Translations under genes and position numbers: made by a program | In this document: positions 36,191 to 45,124 of the stretch, piece after piece | Numbering within the stretch: position 1 is the first letter of the stretch | Layout of the letters: every line of letters begins with the position of its first letter | The notes under the pieces: generated by a model | Database searches by the model: none | Told to the model about the DNA's origin: nothing | The model's input: the letters and a program-made list of their open reading frames with translations, nothing else | Assembly (NCBI RefSeq): GCF_000565285.1 | Contig: NZ_APVL01000002.1 | Location: 186,001-250,000, forward strand | Direction of reading: 5' to 3' | Length of the DNA: 64,000 bases | DNA from: Cytobacillus firmus DS1 | Lineage (GTDB): Bacteria > Bacillota > Bacilli > Bacillales > Cytobacillaceae

Positions 36191-37140
36191 TTTCAATTCA
36201 GGCGGATAAGAGCTTAAATATAAAAGGGAAGGACTTTCTAACACTTGCAGACTTTTCATCAGACGAAATAAAGGGGCTTTTGGAAAAAGCAAAGCAATTA
36301 AAAGAAGCTCATCTGCAGGGGGCAGAAACATCTATCCTAAAAGGGAAAATTCTTGGCATGATTTTTGAAAAGTCATCAACACGTACAAGAGTTTCCTTTG
36401 AAGCAGGGATGCTGCAGCTTGGGGGCAATGCCTTATATTTAAATAGCCAGGATCTTCAGCTTGGAAGAGGAGAAAGCATTGCGGATACAGCTAAAGTCCT
36501 TTCACAATATGTTGATGCGATTATGATCCGCACCTTCTCCCATGAGAAGATCCAGGAACTCGCTTATCATGCGGACATTCCGGTTATTAACGGCCTTACC
36601 GATCTTTATCATCCATGCCAGGCTCTTGCCGATCTCCTTACAATTGAAGAGAAAAATGGGGAGTTAAAAGGCCAAAATCTGGCATATATAGGCGATGGCA
36701 ATAATGTGGCCCATTCTTTAATGATTGCTTCTGCCAAGATGGGGGTAAATATTACGATTGCCTGTCCTGCAGGGTATGAGCCAGATCAATCTGTTCTCCA
36801 GCAATCACAAGAGTTCGCTGAACTTAGCGGTTCAAAGGTAACCGTCACACACAATCCTGAAGAAGCCGCTGCGAATGCCGATGCCATCTATACAGATGTC
36901 TGGACGAGTATGGGGCAGGAAGCAGAGAATGACAAGAGGCTCAAAGACTTTGCTGATTATCAGGTTAATGAATATCTTGTCCAAAATGCCAAAAATGATT
37001 ACGTCTTTTTGCATTGCCTGCCTGCCCATCGCGGTGAGGAAGTTACAGCGCAGGTCATAGATGGAAACAATTCCGCTGTCTTTCAGCAGGCTGGGAACAG
37101 GCTCCATGTTCAAAAAGCCATTCTTTCAGAGATATTATAA
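36187..37140 (+). CDS. argF: Ornithine carbamoyltransferase
   Basis: Joins carbamoyl phosphate and ornithine to citrulline. The carbamoyl phosphate motif STRTR lies at 64–68, with 'HPCQ' and the ornithine loop 'HCLPAHRGEEV' further on. It has 317 residues. The start ATG overlaps the carB stop (ATGA). It is the last gene of the operon, closed by a strong terminator. argG and argH are elsewhere. Confidence 0.96.
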   Translation: MISIQADKSLNIKGKDFLTLADFSSDEIKGLLEKAKQLKEAHLQGAETSILKGKILGMIFEKSSTRTRVSFEAGMLQLGGNALYLNSQDLQLGRGESIADTAKVLSQYVDAIMIRTFSHEKIQELAYHADIPVINGLTDLYHPCQALADLLTIEEKNGELKGQNLAYIGDGNNVAHSLMIASAKMGVNITIACPAGYEPDQSVLQQSQEFAELSGSKVTVTHNPEEAAANADAIYTDVWTSMGQEAENDKRLKDFADYQVNEYLVQNAKNDYVFLHCLPAHRGEEVTAQVIDGNNSAVFQQAGNRLHVQKAILSEIL

Positions 37141-37142
37141 TG

Positions 37143-37176
37143 AAAAAAGCCTTCTCAGCGCAGAGAAGGCTTTTTT
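37143..37176. terminator. Bidirectional terminator after argF
   Basis: AAAAAAGCCTTCTC and GAGAAGGCTTTTTT form a 14-bp stem between convergent argF and uppP. Confidence 0.93.
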
Positions 37177-37178
37177 CA

Positions 37179-37991
37179 TTAAGATAAGAAATAAACAAGC
37201 GGCCCAACAATAAAACAGTAAATCGCAAAATACTTCAGGTTCCCTTTAGCCATAATATTCATAAACCATTTCAGGGAAAAGTAAGATGCAATCAGTGAGG
37301 CAATAAAGGCTATTGTATAAGGCAAAGCCAATTCAGATAAATTGGGATCTGTTAAAATGTCGTTGAAGCCCAATATCATTCCGCCGGCACTTACGGGGAT
37401 ATATAAAAGGAAAGAAAACCTTAATGCTGTTTCCTGTTTCATCCCAAGTCCCATAGAGGCTACAATGGTAGCACCGGAACGGCTGATTCCCGGTATCAGT
37501 GCAACTGCCTGGGCAAGGCCAACAATGATTGCGTCCTTATAAGATAATTCAGCGTCATTTTTCCGTCCTCGTAAATTCCGGATCAGCCACAGGGCAAGTC
37601 CAGTTACGATAAGTGTAATCCCTACTGTTTTAATATTGGCAAGATGATCATCAATAAAATCCTCAAACAAAATGCCAATAACACCTGCGGGGATGGTTCC
37701 AATAAACAGGTAAATGATAAACCGAAAATCAGATTCCGATTGTTTATCTTTGGTTGTAACGTATGCAAATCCATTTCGAACCAGTCTTATAATATCCTCT
37801 CTGTATATAAGCAAAACAGCTAATAAAGAGGCAGTATTTACAAGAAGGGCAAAGCTGAGGCCTTTAATGTCCAGATCGAAAAAGTACTGGGCAATTTCCA
37901 GGTGACCGCTCGATGAAATGGGAATAGGCTCTGTAAATCCCTGAAATAATCCCAAAAACAAGTACTTAAGCAATGTTAGAAAATCAGTCAC
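37179..37991 (-). CDS. uppP: Undecaprenyl-diphosphatase UppP/BacA
   Basis: Membrane phosphatase that recycles undecaprenyl pyrophosphate for cell-wall synthesis and can give bacitracin tolerance. Motifs are '[13 protein letters not shown]' (the E…SSSGH active-site signature) and '[10 protein letters not shown]'; about eight membrane segments are visible. Start choice: a GTG at 37991 stands eight bases after GGAGG, while the ATG at 38006 is 14 bases from its only possible site, so GTG is preferred (270 residues). The gene interrupts the argF–yjzC order known from B. subtilis. Confidence 0.9.
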   Translation of the reverse strand: MTDFLTLLKYLFLGLFQGFTEPIPISSSGHLEIAQYFFDLDIKGLSFALLVNTASLLAVLLIYREDIIRLVRNGFAYVTTKDKQSESDFRFIIYLFIGTIPAGVIGILFEDFIDDHLANIKTVGITLIVTGLALWLIRNLRGRKNDAELSYKDAIIVGLAQAVALIPGISRSGATIVASMGLGMKQETALRFSFLLYIPVSAGGMILGFNDILTDPNLSELALPYTIAFIASLIASYFSLKWFMNIMAKGNLKYFAIYCFIVGPLVYFLS

Positions 37992-38161
37992 AGGTAAATC
38001 CTCCATTATGAAATCTCATACCTCCCATTTAACAATAAAAAGGACGGCAGAGTAAAGTAATATCATTATCATGCTTTTAAGCGATGCCAATAGTTTCCCT
38101 CATGAGAGATGCAAGAATGGAAATAATAATAATTGATTTACGATTAAAGGAGGTATTCAGC

Positions 38162-38341
38162 ATGGGGCAAAACAGACAATTTAAGCCTGGCCAGAAAGCG
38201 CCTAATAATGGAATTTATATAGAAATTGGCGAAACAGGAAGCAACGTCAATAATCCACAAATGCTTAAAATGAGAGCAGGGGACCAATTTCCGGAAACAT
38301 CCAATCATAACCGGCTATGGACATATAAAAGAAAGCCCTGA
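38162..38341 (+). CDS. yjzC: YjzC family small protein
   Basis: A 59-residue hydrophilic protein ('MGQNRQFKPGQKAPNNG', 'GDQFPETSNHNRLWTYKRK') that matches YjzC in sequence and length. The function is unknown; in B. subtilis it sits in the same place and has been linked to sporulation as I recall. AAGGAGG precedes the ATG by eight bases. A terminator follows. Confidence 0.9.
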   Translation: MGQNRQFKPGQKAPNNGIYIEIGETGSNVNNPQMLKMRAGDQFPETSNHNRLWTYKRKP

Positions 38342-38380
38342 TTGAGATTAATTAAAAGAAAATGGGGAAATAGGAAATAG

Positions 38381-38408
38381 AGCCATCCCAATAGCGGATG
38401 GCTTTTTA
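38381..38408 (+). terminator. Terminator of yjzC
   Basis: AGCCATCC and GGATGGCT pair around a CAATAGC loop, followed by five T's. Confidence 0.85.
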
Positions 38409-38429
38409 GACATGGAAAAAGCTGAAAAC

Positions 38430-38457
38430 TTTACATATGAAAAGAATGAATTATAAT
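38430..38457 (+). promoter_or_regulatory. Sigma-A promoter of clpB
   Basis: TTTACA (38430–38435), 16 bp, TATAAT (38452–38457). The predicted start near 38463 lies just before the CtsR operator. Confidence 0.65.
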
Positions 38458-38467
38458 GAAATTAAAA

Positions 38468-38484
38468 GGTCAAAAAAGGTCAAA
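38468..38484 (+). promoter_or_regulatory. CtsR operator of clpB
   Basis: GGTCAAA-AAA-GGTCAAA is a perfect match to the CtsR heptad repeat RGTCAAA-NAN-RGTCAAA. It lies between the promoter and the AGGAGG site, overlapping the edge of the latter. Confidence 0.92.
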
Positions 38485-38497
38485 AGGAGGTCGCATA

Positions 38498-41095
38498 ATG
38501 GATGTAAATCGGATGACAGAGCGGCTCCAGGAAGGGTTATTAAATGCGCAGTCCAAAGCTATTAGCGAGCAGCATCAGGAAGTGGATGAAGCCCATTTAT
38601 TCCTGGCTTTAGTGGAGCAGGAAAACAGTCTTGTTTCATTAATACTGTCAAAAATGCAGATTTCTGCAGAGTCTTTTTCCAATAAAATGCAGGAAGCGCT
38701 GAGAAAGAAACCGCAAGTATCCGGATCAGGAACAGAACAAGGGAAACTTTATATAACCGGTAAACTGCAGCGGATGCTGGCGGATGCAGAAAATTATATG
38801 AAGACTTATCAGGACGATTTCATGTCAGTGGAGCATGTATTCATGGCTGCTGCAGCGGCTGAAACCGAAACGGCAGCAATTTTAAAGTCATGCGGGATCA
38901 GTAAAGAACAAGTGGAGCAGGCGATTAAGGACATTAGGGGGAATCAGAAAGTGACATCGCAAAATCCTGAATCGACATATGAGGCTTTAAAAAAGTATGG
39001 AAGAGATCTAGTCTCAGAGGTAAAGAAAGGAAAAGTCGATCCTGTAATTGGCCGGGATAGCGAAATCAGGAATGTCATTCGCATCCTTTCAAGGAAAACC
39101 AAAAATAATCCAGTTTTAATAGGCGAACCCGGGGTAGGCAAGACAGCTATTGTCGAAGGATTGGCACAGAGAATTGTACGTAAAGATGTGCCTGAGGGTC
39201 TTAAGGATAAAACCATTTTTGCCCTTGATATGAGCGCTTTAATTGCCGGGGCCAAATTCAGGGGTGAATTTGAAGAAAGACTGAAAGCAGTGTTAAATGA
39301 GGTTAAGAAAAGCGAAGGCAGAATTCTTCTTTTTATTGACGAACTTCACACTATTGTAGGTGCGGGTAAAACAGAAGGAGCCATGGATGCAGGGAATATG
39401 CTGAAGCCCATGCTTGCAAGGGGAGAATTGCACTGTATAGGAGCTACCACACTTGAGGAGCACCGCAAATATATCGAAAAAGATCCTGCCCTGGAACGGC
39501 GTTTTCAGCAGGTTTTGGTGCAGGAGCCGGATGCAGAGGATACAATCTCCATTCTCAGAGGGCTGAAGGAGCGCTTTGAAATTCATCATGGAGTCAACAT
39601 CCACGATCGTGCTTTAGTGGCTGCCGCAACCTTATCAGACAGGTATATTACAGACCGCTTCCTCCCTGATAAGGCGATTGACTTGGTTGACGAAGCCTGT
39701 GCCATGATCAGGACGGAAATTGATTCAATGCCATCCGAGCTGGACGAAGTTACAAGAAGGGTCATGCAGCTGGAAATAGAAGAAGCCGCGCTAAGAAAAG
39801 AAAGTGATGAAGCAAGCAAACAGAGACTCGGAGACCTCCAAAAAGAACTGGCTGAACTAAAGGATCAGGCAAATAGCATGAAAGCAAAATGGCAGCTTGA
39901 AAAAGAAGGAATCCAAAAAGTCCAGGAAAAGCGGGAGCAGCTTGAGATAATGCGCCGTGAATTGGAGGAGGCCGAAAATAACTATGACTTGAATAAAGCT
40001 GCAGAACTCCGCCATGGAAGAATCCCTGCATTGGAGAAGGAATTAAAAGAGCTTGAAAATGCAGTTAACGAGAATCAAGGGGACCGTCTGCTGAGAGAGG
40101 AAGTCACAGAAGAAGAGATTGCTGGCATTGTGGCAAGGTGGACAGGTATTCCCGTAGTTAAACTTGTTGAAGGAGAACGTGAGAAGCTGCTTCGCCTTGA
40201 AAATATACTTCATGAAAGAGTAATTGGCCAGGATGAAGCGGTGCAGCTTGTGTCGGATGCTGTCCTAAGAGCAAGGGCAGGCATTAAAGATCCGAACCGC
40301 CCCATTGGCTCTTTCATCTTCCTGGGCCCAACCGGAGTTGGAAAAACAGAATTGGCTAAGGCGCTTGCACAGTCATTGTTCGATAGTGAAGAACAAATAA
40401 TCAGAATTGATATGTCCGAATATATGGAAAAACATGCTGTATCAAGATTGATTGGTGCGCCTCCGGGGTATGTAGGTTATGAGGAAGGGGGTCAGCTGAC
40501 AGAAGCTGTCAGAAGGAAGCCATACTCAGTAATCCTGCTTGATGAAATTGAAAAGGCCCATCAGGAAGTATTCAATATCCTCCTGCAGATGCTTGATGAT
40601 GGAAGGATCACTGACTCACAGGGCCGCACGGTTGATTTTAAAAATACGGTTATCATTATGACTTCCAATATTGGCTCCCACTTTCTTTTGGAACGCTCTG
40701 CCAATGGGGCAGATATAACTGAAGAGACCAGAGACAATGTACTTGGACAGCTGAGGAGCCATTTCCGCCCGGAGTTTTTAAACAGAGTGGACGAAATTAT
40801 CTTGTTTAAGCCTTTAGCTCTCAATGAAATAAAGGGTATTGTATTAAAATTAATTACTCAGCTTCAAGCTAGATTATCAGATCAGCATATTAAGTTAAGT
40901 ATAAATGATGATGCGAGAGAATATATTGCAGAAAACGGATTTGATCCTGTCTACGGCGCCAGGCCGCTCAAACGGTTTATCCAAAGGAACGTAGAAACAG
41001 CCCTCGCCCGCAAAATCATCGCAGGAGAAATTAAAGATCACAGTGAAGTTGTCATATCAGCAGATAACGGCAGAATTGAACTGCTTGTAAAATAA
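38498..41095 (+). CDS. clpB: ATP-dependent chaperone ClpB (disaggregase)
   Basis: Hexameric AAA+ disaggregase that works with DnaK to recover aggregated proteins. Order of parts in 865 residues: N-terminal double Clp-N repeat (1–150), first AAA+ domain with Walker A GEPGVGKT (209–216), the long coiled-coil middle domain (about 410–525), and the second AAA+ domain with GPTGVGKT. No ClpP-binding loop is expected. The start is the ATG eight bases after AAAGGAGG. A CtsR operator controls it. B. subtilis 168 lacks clpB, so this gene distinguishes the organism. Confidence 0.96.
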   Translation: MDVNRMTERLQEGLLNAQSKAISEQHQEVDEAHLFLALVEQENSLVSLILSKMQISAESFSNKMQEALRKKPQVSGSGTEQGKLYITGKLQRMLADAENYMKTYQDDFMSVEHVFMAAAAAETETAAILKSCGISKEQVEQAIKDIRGNQKVTSQNPESTYEALKKYGRDLVSEVKKGKVDPVIGRDSEIRNVIRILSRKTKNNPVLIGEPGVGKTAIVEGLAQRIVRKDVPEGLKDKTIFALDMSALIAGAKFRGEFEERLKAVLNEVKKSEGRILLFIDELHTIVGAGKTEGAMDAGNMLKPMLARGELHCIGATTLEEHRKYIEKDPALERRFQQVLVQEPDAEDTISILRGLKERFEIHHGVNIHDRALVAAATLSDRYITDRFLPDKAIDLVDEACAMIRTEIDSMPSELDEVTRRVMQLEIEEAALRKESDEASKQRLGDLQKELAELKDQANSMKAKWQLEKEGIQKVQEKREQLEIMRRELEEAENNYDLNKAAELRHGRIPALEKELKELENAVNENQGDRLLREEVTEEEIAGIVARWTGIPVVKLVEGEREKLLRLENILHERVIGQDEAVQLVSDAVLRARAGIKDPNRPIGSFIFLGPTGVGKTELAKALAQSLFDSEEQIIRIDMSEYMEKHAVSRLIGAPPGYVGYEEGGQLTEAVRRKPYSVILLDEIEKAHQEVFNILLQMLDDGRITDSQGRTVDFKNTVIIMTSNIGSHFLLERSANGADITEETRDNVLGQLRSHFRPEFLNRVDEIILFKPLALNEIKGIVLKLITQLQARLSDQHIKLSINDDAREYIAENGFDPVYGARPLKRFIQRNVETALARKIIAGEIKDHSEVVISADNGRIELLVK

Positions 41096-41101
41096 GGCCA
41101 C

Positions 41102-41147
41102 AAATGAAAAGAATCATCCTGAATTAACAGGATGACTCTTTTCATTT
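41102..41147. terminator. Bidirectional terminator after clpB
   Basis: A long stem, AAATGAAAAGA-TCATCCTG against CAGGATGA-TCTTTTCATTT with small internal mismatches, lies between the convergent clpB and yjzD genes. Confidence 0.85.
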
Positions 41148-41164
41148 CCTGCAGAAGCTGCAGA

Positions 41165-41356
41165 TTAATGAATTCCTTCTTTCTCAACAGGACCTTCAGG
41201 AATGATGGAAGCGACAACAAAAATTAAAACAGTTGTTCCAGCCGCCAGAATGGTGCCGGTTACAAAATCGTAAGGCGCTCCAAGCATTGAAGAAACTACG
41301 TACGTTAACATTTGAACAAGAAGGAAAGTCCAGAAGAATGTCCAAAAGAATCTCAT
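41165..41356 (-). CDS. yjzD: YjzD family small membrane protein (DUF2929)
   Basis: A 63-residue protein with two membrane helices: 'FFWTFFWTFLLVQMLTYVV' and 'TGTILAAGTTVLIFVVASII', then a short acidic tail. Sequence, length and place match YjzD/DUF2929. The function is unknown. AGGTGAAA precedes the ATG. Confidence 0.88.
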   Translation of the reverse strand: MRFFWTFFWTFLLVQMLTYVVSSMLGAPYDFVTGTILAAGTTVLIFVVASIIPEGPVEKEGIH

Positions 41357-41537
41357 CTATTTCACCTCTAACATAATTAATCCCTTTTCATATTAGCATA
41401 AGCCATTAAAGAAATAAATTTATTTTTTCTCTTTTCAGCCCTTTGTTGAACTTGTCTAAAACTAGGCAAATCTCCCTTTCATTTTAAGTTTACTTACATA
41501 CATTATATTATGAACAAACTTGCAAAGGAGTTTTACT

Positions 41538-42275
41538 ATGGAAAGCCGGAACTTCCAGCTGGATTCAGAATGGTGTATGATTCATTACCCAGATAAACCA
41601 AGTGGTTTCGGTATTCTGATTATTGGGGATGATCGGCACTTTGTTGACGGAAACTGCAGTTTTTGGACTCAAAATGAAGGGAAATATTCCTTAATTAAGA
41701 AACTCAGGCAAGATGGTTATACAATTTTTTATTCGAATTTATACGGAAGGCACTGGGGAAGCGATCGGGCTGTTGAGAAGGCTAAGTATTTGTATGAACA
41801 TATTCTGCGTACAGAAATAATAAACGAAAAGATTCATATTATTGCTGAGGGCATGGGTGCATTGGTTGCCCTTAGATTATTGCATGAAATGAGCGATTTA
41901 ATCCGTTCAGCCGTATTAATAAATCCTATCCTTTCACTAAAACACCATCTCGACCAGGAAAAAGAGCATAAGTTCTTTTATAAAAAACTATTAAAAGAAC
42001 TGGCAGCTTCATATGAAATAGAAACGGATAACATAGCTGATCTGCTCAGCAAACATGAAAAAAACCTTACATCCGGCCTTAAAGTCCCAGTCAGAATCAT
42101 TCAGGTTCTGGCCGGCGGAAGAGCTTACAAGCAATCGGATTATTTAAAGAAAAGATCCATACAATGGGAAAATGAAAATAGCCCTATCTCAGTGTTTTAT
42201 ATCCTCCCAGATAAAAAACAGCGAATAAGTTCCCAAATGACAAGCTTCTTTAGAAAATATGAAAAAGTCCTATAA
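41538..42275 (+). CDS. yjaU: YjaU-like alpha/beta-hydrolase fold protein, nucleophile lost
   Basis: A 245-residue soluble protein with an alpha/beta-hydrolase outline: 'YTIFYSNLYGRHWGSDRA' and an elbow-like 'IHIIAEGMGALVALRLL' where G-x-S-x-G would be expected. The nucleophile position is glycine (A-E-G-M-G), so it is probably not a hydrolase. Start at the ATG eight bases after AAAGGAG; six upstream codons are not supported. Its place before yjaV, med and comZ matches yjaU of B. subtilis, a gene without known role. Confidence 0.8.
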   Translation: MESRNFQLDSEWCMIHYPDKPSGFGILIIGDDRHFVDGNCSFWTQNEGKYSLIKKLRQDGYTIFYSNLYGRHWGSDRAVEKAKYLYEHILRTEIINEKIHIIAEGMGALVALRLLHEMSDLIRSAVLINPILSLKHHLDQEKEHKFFYKKLLKELAASYEIETDNIADLLSKHEKNLTSGLKVPVRIIQVLAGGRAYKQSDYLKKRSIQWENENSPISVFYILPDKKQRISSQMTSFFRKYEKVL

Positions 42276-42355
42276 AACTGCTGCAATTCCTCAAAGAAAT
42301 AAAGACAATCCTTTGAGCATAGGATACATTAATATGCTTACAAGGAGGGGTGAAG

Positions 42356-43183
42356 GTGGACAGGGCAGTCATATTAGGGACATTTGAATTTATAGGATTC
42401 AGCCTTTGCAAGCATCTTCTGGAACAGGGCTGTGAGATAGATGGAATTCATTTCGGCAAAGAAAAAGATGACGCTTTAATTCACGAAAAACGACTGACAA
42501 TCGGACGAAATGCCAATTTCAATGAAAAAAACTATTCTGCATGGATTAAATCTGGAGAAATACTAAAAAATGACATGATTTTTATAGATATATACGACTT
42601 GTATATTAGGAATGATCTTCCCGCTTTAAGGGAGAAGGAGCTTATTGAAGGGTTTCTTATGAAACATCTGGCTTTATTCCAGAGCCTTCAGGTGAAAATT
42701 GCTTTCCTTCTACCTATTCAGTGGCTTAAAGACATCAGCAGAACACACAGCCAGCTGGAAGATGCTATTGAAATACTTCAAGAAAACAATATTTCAGTTT
42801 CCTCTTTTTACATGCCTGTTATTTACGGTCCCTGGCAGCCAAAGGAATTTAGTTTCCATCAGTCTATTGCGAAAGAAAGAGTAATAATAAGTGAAAGAGA
42901 ATGGATACATGATGCTATCTTTATTGATGATCTCATCAATTTCTTATCAAATTGTTCAGATAGGTCTTTAGATGAGTCCTTTCTATTAAAAAGCAGTATC
43001 ACCGGGCACTGGCGAAAATGCGCTGACTATCTTTCCTTGGACTATAATGAAAATTGGAGCAGTCCTGATTTGGCAATAGGGAAAGTAGCTGAAAGAACGA
43101 TTCAGTGTTCAGTGAAATTCTCCGATGGCCTCGAAAAGCAAAGAAGACATTTTATTTCATTAGAAAGCCCGTATGGCTTGTAA
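42356..43183 (+). CDS. yjaV: YjaV-like degenerate extended SDR-fold protein
   Basis: A 275-residue protein starting 'DRAVILGTFEFIGFSLCKHLLEQG', a nucleotide-binding loop altered from the usual GxTGFIG, and containing 'MPVIYGPWQPKEF', which corresponds to the 'vYGP' turn of NAD-dependent sugar epimerases. I see no YxxxK pair, so catalysis is doubtful. Start: AAGGAGG directly abuts the GTG at 42350, so the in-frame GTG at 42356, seven bases away, is preferred. It matches yjaV by place. Confidence 0.78.
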   Translation: MDRAVILGTFEFIGFSLCKHLLEQGCEIDGIHFGKEKDDALIHEKRLTIGRNANFNEKNYSAWIKSGEILKNDMIFIDIYDLYIRNDLPALREKELIEGFLMKHLALFQSLQVKIAFLLPIQWLKDISRTHSQLEDAIEILQENNISVSSFYMPVIYGPWQPKEFSFHQSIAKERVIISEREWIHDAIFIDDLINFLSNCSDRSLDESFLLKSSITGHWRKCADYLSLDYNENWSSPDLAIGKVAERTIQCSVKFSDGLEKQRRHFISLESPYGL

Positions 43184-43292
43184 ATTGGAAAAAAATCTTT
43201 CCATTTAAGATAAAGAAAAGGTAGAATTGAATTAGTCTGGTAAATTAAACCGGTAGAAGAAAGTGAAAGACAGAGAGGCGGAGAAAAAGAAG

Positions 43293-44249
43293 ATGCATAA
43301 GACATTAAAGAAATTAGGGATCCTTCTTTTGTGCCTTCTTTTATTGGCCTCCTGCAGACAGCCGATGTCTGCAGGAAAACTTGAGAAAGCTGGATTATTA
43401 GTGCCCGATACTGTCAATGACCAAGTATGGGGGACCAAAGGCTATAAAGGGATGCTAAAGATTCAATCCCATTATGATGTTGAGGTTTATTATAAAGAAG
43501 GCATGAATTCAGAGATGGTTGTTGAAAGAGCTGTTAAAGAGTTTGATCAAAAAGGTGTGAACCTGATCTTTGGACATGGCAATGAATACGCTGCATACTT
43601 TAATAACATTTCAAAAAAATATCCTGATATTCACTTTGTCAGCTTTAATGGTGATGCCCAAAATGAAAACACCACCAGTTTGAACTTTGAAGCATACGCC
43701 ATGGGCTTCTTCGGAGGCATGGTTGCAGGTCATATGACGAAAACGAATAATGTTGGAATACTGGCGGCTTTTGAATGGCAGCCGGAAGTAGAAGGTTTTT
43801 ATGAAGGTGCAAACTATATTAATGATAATGTAAACGTGCAGATCCAATATGTCGGCAACTGGGACAATGATAATAAAGCCATCGCTCTTTTGGACAAACT
43901 TATTGCCAATAAGACAGATGTTGTCTATCCGGCCGGAGATGGGTATAATGTTCCTGTCATCGAAAAGCTGAAAGAAGAAGGGCTCTACGCTATCGGCTAT
44001 ATTTCCGACCAGTCTGATCTGGGAGAATCAGTCGTCCTGACCAGTACAATTCAGCATGTCGATGTTTTATATGAACTAGTGGCAGAAAAATATAACGAAG
44101 GCGAACTCGAATCAGGAAATCTATCCTTCGATTTCGAGGATGAAGTGATTTCACTTGGAGAATTCAGCCCTGACGTCGACGAAGAATTCAAAAAAGAACT
44201 AAACGCTGCCATCGAGAATTACAAAAAAACAGGCAAACTGCCTGACTAG
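43293..44249 (+). CDS. med: Med, BMP family lipoprotein, competence regulator
   Basis: Membrane-anchored lipoprotein with a PnrA/BMP-type nucleoside-binding fold; in B. subtilis Med raises comK expression. The signal peptide ends in LASC with C21 lipidated. The BMP domain opens 'KAGLLVPDTVNDQVWGTKGYKGM' (in parts) and has 'FGHGNEYAAYFNNI' and 'VVYPAGDGYNVPVIEKL'. The length, 318, is that of Med. The start is the ATG after GGCGGAG; a 10-codon extension would spoil the signal peptide. comZ follows after 29 bp, as in B. subtilis. Confidence 0.9.
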   Translation: MHKTLKKLGILLLCLLLLASCRQPMSAGKLEKAGLLVPDTVNDQVWGTKGYKGMLKIQSHYDVEVYYKEGMNSEMVVERAVKEFDQKGVNLIFGHGNEYAAYFNNISKKYPDIHFVSFNGDAQNENTTSLNFEAYAMGFFGGMVAGHMTKTNNVGILAAFEWQPEVEGFYEGANYINDNVNVQIQYVGNWDNDNKAIALLDKLIANKTDVVYPAGDGYNVPVIEKLKEEGLYAIGYISDQSDLGESVVLTSTIQHVDVLYELVAEKYNEGELESGNLSFDFEDEVISLGEFSPDVDEEFKKELNAAIENYKKTGKLPD

Positions 44250-44278
44250 TAATTACCATACATAGGAGGTACTGCAAA

Positions 44279-44467
44279 ATGAACGAAAAAAACATGGAAT
44301 TCATGCAAATCGCCATGAAATACCTGCCAGAAGCCAAACAGCAGCTCGACGAAGCAGGCATCGAACTATCAATGGAAATGATCCAGCCATTCATGAACCT
44401 ATTCGCCAAAGTCATGAACGAAGCCTACGAAATGGGCAAAGCGGATGCTTTGAATGAGAGTGAATAA
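44279..44467 (+). CDS. comZ: ComZ, competence regulator
   Basis: A 62-residue acidic helical protein ('MEFMQIAMKYLPEAKQQL', 'MEMIQPFMNLFAKVMNEAYEMG') matching ComZ, which lowers comG operon expression in B. subtilis. AGGAGG stands nine bases before the ATG. It lies directly behind med, its usual partner. A terminator follows. Confidence 0.93.
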   Translation: MNEKNMEFMQIAMKYLPEAKQQLDEAGIELSMEMIQPFMNLFAKVMNEAYEMGKADALNESE

Positions 44468-44473
44468 TTTGGG

Positions 44474-44498
44474 AAACCAGCCTTTTGGGCTGGTTTTT
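44474..44498 (+). terminator. Terminator of med-comZ
   Basis: AAACCAGCC and GGCTGGTTT form a nine-base-pair stem followed by T's. Confidence 0.88.
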
Positions 44499-44522
44499 GT
44501 TGTTTTGGGGGAAACTCTGCCT

Positions 44523-44909
44523 CTACTTCTTCCAAAACAACTCCAGCAAAGGACCCGCTTTTTTCAGCAACGGCTTTAAATGATGAGCTGAAGACATGAG
44601 CGTATCAATGTTGCCCATGAGTTCCTCTAAGTTTATGTTATTCAGAATATTGTTTTCATTTTCTTTACCGGCACTTTCTCTTTCATTAGTTTCTCTGCTT
44701 TTTCCCCCAAGGAGCCAGTCGTCAGCTTCATGAGCATTTCTGCTCCTGCCTCCGAAAAGCCAGTCGTCTTTCCCCTGATCTTCTTCAGCACTTCTGTCGA
44801 ATTCAATTTTGCCATCAGCTGGTTGATGGATTCTGCCTCTTTCTCCAAACAAAAAATGGGTTAAGGGGTCCTCAGTATTTCCCTTGTCTTTTTCATCCTT
44901 ATCAAGCAT
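44523..44909 (-). CDS. Small protein with WLFGG-type repeats, unrecognised
   Basis: A 128-residue hydrophilic protein. Three copies of a short motif occur at about residues 18–26 (HFLFGERGR), 49–58 (DDWLFGGRSR) and 64–73 (DDWLLGGKSR), spaced by charged linkers. The C-terminal 40 residues form an amphipathic helical block, 'LEELMGNIDTLMSSAHHL' then 'KPLLKKAGPLLELFWKK', resembling the ends of YppG/VrrA-type spore-associated proteins. The start is the ATG after AAAGGAGG; the longer frame is unsupported. It occupies the yjzB position between comZ and fabHA but is not obviously YjzB. The function is unknown. Confidence 0.75.
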   Translation of the reverse strand: MLDKDEKDKGNTEDPLTHFLFGERGRIHQPADGKIEFDRSAEEDQGKDDWLFGGRSRNAHEADDWLLGGKSRETNERESAGKENENNILNNINLEELMGNIDTLMSSAHHLKPLLKKAGPLLELFWKK

Positions 44910-45040
44910 ATGCCAATTACCTCCTTTCAGATGCCTATATATCAGCATATGAAGAAAAATTGACTGGGTATAGACATTTGTGGAGTAATAAGTAAGGTAA
45001 GGTAAAAAGTGTTGCGTAAGTGTATAAACATTTGATAAAA

Positions 45041-45058
45041 TTAGTACCAAGTCATAAT
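45041..45058 (+). promoter_or_regulatory. FapR-like operator upstream of fabH
   Basis: TTAGTACCAAGTCATAAT resembles the FapR operator (TTAGTACCT…TTAAT type) that controls fabHA-fabF and other lipid genes in B. subtilis. It lies 67 bp before the fabH start, just after a possible -10 (GATAAA, 45034–45039). Confidence 0.65.
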
Positions 45059-45124
45059 AATTGATATTAAAATTTAGATAGAGACTGGATAAGGTTAGTA
45101 AAATTGAAAAGGGAGTGGGACTCC

